This document shows, one piece after another, positions 9,738 through 18,700 of a DNA stretch of 64,000 nt (the stretch's first letter is position 1; each line of letters starts with the position of its first letter). The DNA is from Rhynchopus sp. YZ270_cl-10. Lineage: Eukaryota; Euglenozoa; Diplonemea; Diplonemida; Diplonemidae. The notes below the pieces were generated by a model. It saw only the letters and a list, made by a program, of their open reading frames with translations. It searched no databases and was not told the DNA's origin. The stretch is from assembly GCA_964035575.1 (NCBI GenBank), contig OZ037845.1:620001-684000 (forward strand), written 5' to 3'. The position numbers and the translations under genes were made by a program.

Positions 9738-12700
9738 CTAACTGTGTTTACAGATTCTCCTGAGGAATGGCACCCATCTTGTCGTCCTTGTTCTGGTCGG
9801 TGGCAACGGTGTGATCCACGTGCGGTTGGGAATATGTGGGACTCGAGACAGCAATGCAGGCCACACAGGACGCGAAGCCAACACGCTTTCAGTTGATGTC
9901 TTGGGGTCATGATGTGCGTTGACCTGCGCTTCTGCTGCTTGTGTCTGCGCATTGTTCAGCCAAAATTGTGCGAAGAAGTGGTAGTAATCCTCAAAATTTC
10001 CTGCGTGCACTACACCTATAACGCGATCCTTCAGATTGTCATCCTGCTTGCACAAAGTGACCCAGTCTTCCGGAAAGGTCGCAGTGGTGTGCCACAAGAA
10101 CACATCAGTTTTGTCTGATGATTTTTCGACCTCTTCCCACATCTTCCCCATGGGGGCACCCTTCTCGTTCTCGCTGTGCTTTACCTGCAGCACCTCATTC
10201 ACATCTTTGTCTAGTCGCAAAAAGATATCTCCGTAAGGTGCCTTCTCTGCGTTCTGGAATGCAGAGTCTGTGAACGGGGCACACTCATGGTGCGAGTTCT
10301 TCGGTGAAGATTTGCTCTGCATATTGTTATGAACATTTTGTTTTGAACCACGGGTCTGAGTCTGACGCACTGCAAAACGGGGCGTGAGGGGGGTGTTCGT
10401 GAACTCGTGACGGCTAGGCTCATTCATCCACTGTACACCTTTGTGCAGGAGCACCATGCTCGTTGGTCCGGTGTCGTGCAGCTTAGAGAGGAGACACCTA
10501 TACCACAGCACGAACGACTCGAAGGAAGCGCCGTCCTGCTTCTCCGCGAAGGTGTACCCCTTGAGCAGGCTTCCCGTCATCGAGGAGTTGACAATAGCCC
10601 AGATGAGTGAAAGCCTGAGATATAAATTTTCCCCCTCCTTTTGAATATCCATGAGGCCCTTGGATAGGTGTGCTGCGAGGTCGGTGTCTTGCTTCAGAGG
10701 CACCTTCAGCAGCGCATATCTGAGCAGCATCGTTTGATCCTCCACGCTGGCAACAATCCCGTTATACCGAATCTTAACTTGTTCACACAGAATGCTGAGC
10801 AGCTCAGGTTCGTCCTTCTCAGGGTGCTCTTTGGCGACGTTACAGAGTATCTCAACCGCGCGTCCATAACCTTTCACGATATCGAACAAATTTTTAGACG
10901 CACCCTTTGGCATGGTCTCGGGTTCTTTTGTGAGAAATGGGAGTTGCAAGTAGTGTGGGACCACGCTCGATCCCGCCAATGCATCCACCGCCGTCTTCCT
11001 TGCAGTCAGAGTGCATACGCTAAACAGGAAGAACGGAGATCCCATTTGACAGGACAGCATCACCTCTCGCAGGAAACTACGTATCCTACCGTTGCTCTCT
11101 GGGTCTGATACTAGCTCATTGTCCGACAAGTTGTGCACTCCGTCGATCATCAGCAGGCACACCACGTTAGTCGGGTACTGCTCTTCCTTTCCGAGATATT
11201 TGCACAGACGTTCTACAAGCTCGCTGAGAGTGAAGCCAGCTCTGTGGGCTTCGCTCCACACCACGAAGGCTTTCATATCGTCAGTCGTATGACCCAGCAG
11301 ATGGAAACAAATCCGATCGACCACAGCAGACTCAGACGGTCTTTCGTGTTCCTTCTGGTACGAGGTCCCATTCTCGAAGGACACGTTGAAGGTGAATACC
11401 GTCTTGCCCTCCGTTTTATGCGCCAACACCTCTGGCACCCTCATGAGAGCACGAGACTTGCCCATGCCCAGACCTGCGCAGATGATTGCCTGTTCCATAG
11501 ACTGCTTATCTCTTACTTTGGCATCAAATGCGGCATAGTTCTTCTCGAAGACGGCACACAACCCGATGTCGAGATCACCACCATTTTGGTATGTCCACGT
11601 CATGCCAGAAGACTTCGCCAATGCGTGTGGCTGCTGCAGACGTTCAGCCATTCCCTGTGTTTTAATAACCTCCTCCAGAGTGATTGCTCGCTTGCCTTGT
11701 TCGACCCGAATGTACCTGAGGTCCTCCCTAATAGTCGCCAGCTCCTGGCCAATAGTCGCCAGGCGCTGGCCAATAGTCACCAGGCGCTCGCTAACTCCCT
11801 GTTTGCGGGAGGGAAAAGGATGTGCAAAACTACAAACAATAACATCAAAAACACAGTTTACACCACACTGTACATCTCCACTGCCGACTTTGCAACCCCA
11901 ACACAACATGTTGCGAATGGGCCATGCTAGAAAATAAAATACAAATGGTGTAAAAAGCAAGTAGACCACTCGTCATGCCTCCAAAAGTCCGAGGTACCCA
12001 ACGCCGCACAGACAGCACAACCACATGTAATGACCCACCTACTCAGAGGGTGAAAGACAGCGCGCCGCCACGTGGTACCCTTGGGGGGCGGCCCCCTCCG
12101 CCTTGGGGGGAGTCGCCTGCGAAAGCGCAAGTAGGGCTGTCGCCAGGGAGCAATTCTGGTGCTATGGGTGGAGGAGCAGGCGGGGTGGACGGGAAGGGGG
12201 TCGGGGAGAAGGAGGTATTGGCGGAGTACCTCAAGCAGTTTGAGCTGCGGATGAAGGACGCCGGGGGGGCCGGGGACTGCCAATTCAAGGCGGTCTCCAT
12301 GGCAATGCACGGGGACGCGACCGCGCACGTTGGGTTGAGGGCGATGTGTGTCGAGGAGCTGAGGAAGACCGCGGGGGTCTGGACGGCGTTCGTGCAGGGT
12401 AGCTACCAGAGCTACTGCACCGCCATGGCGAAGCAGGGCACCTGGGGTGATCACCTCACGCTGCAGGCGATGGCGGGCATACTGGGAAAAGACATACTGG
12501 TGTTCTCGGTACGCGACGAAAAAATCCGAGTACTGAAGCTGCAGACGGCAGGAAAGGGAGGGAGTGGGGCGGCATTATCGCTGGCATACCTCGGGGGGTG
12601 TCATTACGTGTGCATACACGCGAGCGACAAGGGGGAGGGGTTGTCGCTGGAGGAGCGGGCGCGCAAGGCGATGGCCGGCGGGGCTTTGGAGACGGAAGAT

Positions 12701-15700
12701 ACGGAGTGGCAGGTACCGCAGCCGAAGTGCGTAGCAGCAGGGGGCTTCTCTGAGGGTGGAGCGAAGAAGAAGGCAGCGGGGACGTTCGTTCTGTTGCGTT
12801 CGGCGTGGGTAGGGACGGAACTGGTGTCGTGGGGGGAGGTAAGAGAAGGGTCCGCAGGGGTCTGTCTCGTTCCGCCGGGTATGGAGGCAGAGGCGGAGCT
12901 GAAGATGTCGCGCAGCCCAGGTGTGACGTGGGTGGGGTTCGCCCTCTTCCCGAGGTCAGGAGGGGTGAAGCTGCAGCATTGCGCAATGGGTAGGCAAGGG
13001 AGCGGGGGGGCTTTTTTGGGGGCGACGAACACCACCGTATACGTAGTGGGTGATGCCAGGCCGAAGAAGGATGGAGGGGTGAAGCGTGCAGCGGCGGTTC
13101 CGCGGATGTCGACGCTGTACGTGGCGATGAGGAGCGAGCAGGACCTCGCGTCGTCTGGGCGGAGCATGCGTGCAGCAGTGGAGAAGTGGGGAGGGAGCCT
13201 ACGCAACAAACCGATTGTGCAGGGAAATCTGGTGCTGGCCACGGCAGACGTCCGGGAGGACAAGATGGACGCCGCGTTGAAGCAAAGCGGGATGGAAGGG
13301 GGGGTGTTCTGCAGGATGAAGTTGGAGGATTCGCAGCACCTGCCTGTACTGTGGATGGATGGGCTGGGCCTGGAGGAGGTACGCGACCTCGCAGGCCGGT
13401 TGGGTGGCTGGGGGGTGACGGTGCGCGACACCCAATATGGGTTCAGGGTGAAACGGGAAGACCAGGAGGGGGTGAGAAACGCTCTGGAGAAGGAGGGGAA
13501 GCAGCCGTACGTGACGGAAGAACGGTACGTGGTGACGGGATTCCGCCAAGGGACCTCCGCGCTGGCAGTGAAGGAGTCGCTGGCAGGCGCAGACTGGGAG
13601 GTGACGCCGGTGAGACTGTTGCTTGGGTGGAGGTGGGTGGTAGGAGCGAAGAAGCCGCCTCCCGTGTGGGCGATGCAGATGGAAGGAAGCGAGCAGGGCC
13701 TGCTCATCAGGAAAGATGAGCGGGCAAAGCAGAGACCGACGGCACGGGTGCACACGGCACAGGCAACCGGGCCGACGTATGGACCTCAAGGGACGCCGTC
13801 GACGACGACGCATGGCTGGCGCGCCTGGGGGGGTTGGGGAGCACCCGCATTCGCAGCCACGCCCACTTCACCGTCGCAACCGCAGGCGCAGGCGCAACCA
13901 CAACAGCATCAGCCAGCACGGCAGAATAGTACAACGGCAGCGTCGTCGAGCACAACACCTACGCCGTCGATCCCCACACCAGCAGCCACACCGCAGGACG
14001 CTTCCCACCACCAGAAATGGGAAGAGCTGGAACGCCGCATGGGCGAAAGGGTGGACCGCCTGGTGGGAGAGCGCCTGCAGTCGCTGTTGAAGGAGACGGT
14101 GTCGTCAGTGACGGAGATGACGGTGCAGATACGGAAGGAGCAGGCAGAGCAGAGGAAGGACCAGCAGGCCTTCATGGAGGGTGTCATGAGGCTGCTGACC
14201 AAAGCGGATACGACGCAACCAGCGTCGGACGCCGGTGTTGAACGGATGGAGGAGACGGTGCCCGCTAACCTGGCTGGCAAGAGAGACACCCGGAGTGGGT
14301 CTAGCGGCAGACAGAGCCCTCGCCGTAAGATGAAGATAGCGGAGCCGACACCCCCCGCCGCCTCTACCAATGTTGAGCAGCAGGGAACCGATAACGCCAC
14401 CAATGACGAGGTGAGGGTGGGTGAAGATCCCGTTCTGCCGGATGTTGTCTCCGAACAAGCAGATGAAGCGTCGGACGCCAGTGATGTGCAGATGGAGGAG
14501 ACGATGCCCGCTAACCTGGCTGGCAAGAGGGACACCCGGAGTGGGTCAAGCGGCATCCAGAGCCAAAGCCCGCGTCGCAGGAGGAAGGTAGAAGAGACGA
14601 CAGCCCCCGCCGCCTCTACCAATGTTGAGGAGCAGGCAGACGCCATCGGTGCTGACGTGGTGGGGATGGGTGAAGATGCCGTTCTGCCGGACTGTGTCTC
14701 CCCAATCAGCAATGAGGACGGAGACATGGCAAGTGCGAAGTCCTCCCCTGCACCCGTGCCGTTGTCACCCCCCTCCGATGCGATGGAGGCTGATGAGGTG
14801 GAGATCCCCCCTCCCGTCAGCATGGCAGGCAAGAGGGACACCCGCAGCGGATCCAGTGGGATTGCACAGCTGAGCCCTCGGCGCCGTGCGAGGATTGACC
14901 TGCCCGCGCCCCAGTCCCGGACCCGGTCGCAATCGCTCCCAGTGGAGTCAGAGTGGCTACAGGAAGGCGATCTGATGGTCTACTGCGTAGACCAAATGCG
15001 GTTTGATGTGGTGGTGGTGAAGATGACCGTCGAGGGTGTGGAGATCGCGTTTGGCCCTCTCCAAGGGCACCCAAACCGGACGGTATCGCGCAAATGCTTG
15101 TTTGGCAGGACGAAGTGACGGGATGGTGTGATGGTTGGCACAGGATTGGCTTCTTCGTGCGACGTTGGTGAAGGAGACGTTTTCTTCAAAACGGCCTCCC
15201 CAACAAGGGGTCAGCATCGCCCGCGTTCTACGGGCTGTATGCTGTTGGGGGTACTGGGTAAGGGTGGTGGTGTTAGACGAAAGGTACGGCGTGGGGAGCG
15301 ACGAGGGGTACGGCGCGGGGTGCGTCGAGGGGTACTACCAGGGACGTGTCGAAGGGTACGACGTGGGGCGTTCTTGGGTAGGGGGTCACTGCTGACATGT
15401 GGGGACGTAGAGGAGCATCCGGGTCCGTCGACCATGTCGCTTGGCACGGCAAACGTGACGTCTCTGAGGGCACACCCTGCGGTGGGGGAGTGGGATGTGG
15501 ATGTTTGTGCTCTGCAGGAGGTGCGGCTCACAGAAGAAGAGATGAAGGGGGCAGCAAACGACGTGAAGGGGTATGGTGCCAAGCAGCTTCTCTTTGGTGC
15601 CCCTTGCAGACGAAGCCAGGGATCAGACCCTCTGCGCACGCGCACGCAGAATGGTGGAGTTGCGATCATGACGTGCGCTGACATACCGACCAGAGCAGTA

Positions 15701-18700
15701 CCGCCACAATGTGCCCAACAAGCGTGGAACGAATGCCGCTTTACGCATGCGCAGGTGGCATATGGGAGCGGGGGACGCAACATCTCTGTGTTCTCGTTTT
15801 ATGGTGTGTGTGCTGACAGCGACCGCACGGAGCAACTCCTGACAGACATCTTTGAAGAAGCAGCCAGCCTTGGGGACATACCGGTGTTCATTGCCGGAGA
15901 CTTCAACGTAGAGGCTAACGAAAGTCTGGCCATTCGAGCGGCCATCTCCTCCGGCAAATGGGTTGATGCGGCAGATACCTACGCACAGCAGTTGGGTAAG
16001 GCAGCAGAGAACACATGCTACACCTCCACATCGTCTGGCAGACGTATCGACTTGGTGCTGGCGAACCACGTGGCTGCCCCTGCGATCTCCAAAGTGGTGG
16101 TCTGGAAAGAGAGCTGCCTCCCGGTACACAGACCGGTGGTGTTGACGTTAGACCTGACGCGATACGAGCAGAAGGCACCGCAGGCACGCCCTCCCCTTTC
16201 TTTGATCGGCGACGACTGGACGAAATGGCCGGCGAAGAAGGAGAAGGAGCTTGCAGCGAAGGTGATGCAGGAGAACGCTGCCCCTGAAGCCGACCTGACG
16301 AAGATGTCGGTTGAAGATCGCTGGGCACGCTTCTGCAAGATTGCGGAGGACTACCTGCTGAAGAGAGGTGCTGCAGACTCAGACCCGAAGCAACAACGCC
16401 ACAGGGGGAGAGGGGAGGTGCAACCCGACGTTCTCCGACATCGGACGGCCCGCATGGACTGCGACACGCCGGATGCTGTGAACCTGGAGACGGCTCAACT
16501 GCAGAAGACATGTCGTCAGATGGAGCAGCTCATTGGTGATCGGAGGAAGCGCTTCGGTCAGCCATCTGCAGAATCGTTGAACGAACGGCAGCTGTGGGCG
16601 AAAATCCGCAAGAAGAAGCATCTCCTGAAGAGTGACACCTGGGACCTCGACCTTCCTGGGATAGAGGAGTTGTGTGGGCTCCTTGGCTGCCTGAAGAAGA
16701 GGGGTTTTGTCCTGCTGGAGCAACGGCGACGGGCCCGCATCAAGGAATGGCGCCGCACTATGAAGGAACACATGAAGGAGAACCCAGCGAAGGTGTTCTC
16801 GTTCCTGCGGAAGGCTACGTCGTCACACACCACGTTCCTGAAACGGGAGGACGGCACGGTTACAGCTAACCTCCAGGAGATGGATGAACTGCTCATGGAT
16901 GACCGTGCTTGGGGTGGGGTGTTCCGGATGTATGACGATTCCGAAGAACCTGCGTGGACGACGTTCTTTGATAGGTTCAAGGAACACATTCCTGAAGGGA
17001 CCCCTTGTGTATGCGAACCCCTGACCGCCGACGACCTCCGTACGACCATCGGCAAGATGAAGCGGAAAAAGGCGGCAGGCCTCGATGGGTGGAGGGTGGA
17101 GGAGCTGAAGGAACTGCCTTTGACACTGCTGGAGGAACTCGCGCGCTGCCTGAACCTGATCGAGGATACTGGGAACTGGCCCAGGGTGATTGCGAGGGCG
17201 TTGGTGGTGCTCATCCCCAAAGGAGAAGGCGAGGAGCCCCTGAAGCAGCGACCCATAACCATCACCAGTGTGATGTACAGGTTATGGGCGGCGACTCGAC
17301 TCCGCAAAGTGGCGACGTGGCAGGAATCCTGGATTCACGAGCGGCAACACGGCTTCCGGAACAAACACGGAACCGAAGACCTGCTGTGGTTTCTCTGTGC
17401 GAAGATGGAGGAGGCTCTGATAGACGACACACCTATCTATCTAGCCTCCTTCGACTATCAGAAGTGCTTTGACCGTGTTCCCCAAGAGATCATGTTCCAG
17501 CTCGTCGAACGGTTGGGTCTTCCCGACAACATGATGCGCCCCATCCGGGGTATATACAAGAAGCTGGGGAGGCGTTTCAAACTGCCGGCAGGTCTTGGCA
17601 AAGAATGGTTTGCGACGAATGGTATCCTCCAAGGATGCCCACTGAGCGTAATCTTCCTGAATGCGCTGGTGGCGGTGTGGATGAACGGGGTGGAGAAGGA
17701 AACGGGCACGCAGGGGCTGGCGTACGCTGACGACACCAACCTCCTGACGAAGACCCTCGACCAGCTGCGAGCGGGTGTCGCCTTCACCGGACACTTTGCA
17801 GACTTGACGGGACAACGCGTCCACGCGGGGAAAAGCACGTGGCAGAGCAACCGTCCTGATGAAGAGGAAACTGTGCAGATGAACGGCGCGGATCTTACTC
17901 GCGTCGAGAAGTCGGAGTGCCTGGGGGCGACGGTGCAGGCACGACAGGCTGGGACGCCCACGCTCCCGACGAAACTGGAAGGCACCATCGACGCATGCGG
18001 ACCGCTAGCAGGTAAGGTGGGATGCCTCCCGCTGACTCAAGGTGAGAAAGCAGGCATCATGCAGGCTGCAGTGATGTCGAAATCTGTGTACGGTATCACG
18101 GTGCAGGACCCACCTGGGAAATACGTGAACAGTCTTGCAACTGCAGTGGAGAAAGGGGTCCACGGCGTGAACAAGATGAATCGGCGAAGCGTACCGGTCA
18201 TGCTGAATGTCTTCGAGAAAGGCCATCTGCTCGACCCCTCGGTGGCATTCGACTACAGAAGGATCATGACGTGGGCGGCGATGATACGCAAATCGGATGA
18301 GATCTGTTCGCTGGTCGAAAAGTGCAGGTTACGTGCGAAAGCGAAGCAGGCGAAGACTGGAGGACCCATCGGGTTGATTGCGCGAGCCCTCAGCCGCCTT
18401 GCGTGGTCGTGGATAGACACGACAAAGGTGAAAACGCACGATGGGAGCATCGTTGATGTGAAGACGGTAAGCTTGGGTAGACTGGGCCACGTTGTGCGAG
18501 AACGGATGTTCTTCATTCGACTCTCCCGTACGAAGACGACTGCGAAGGTCAATGGCAAAGGCAGAGCTAACCTGAAGGGTATTGAAGCGGGGGTGGATAA
18601 GGAGAAAACCCTTGCTCTCACCCGAAGCAAAACTTTGACGGATTACGAGGCGGGGACGCTGCGACACATTGTAGCTGACGGTGCGATAACGGGGGTGCGA

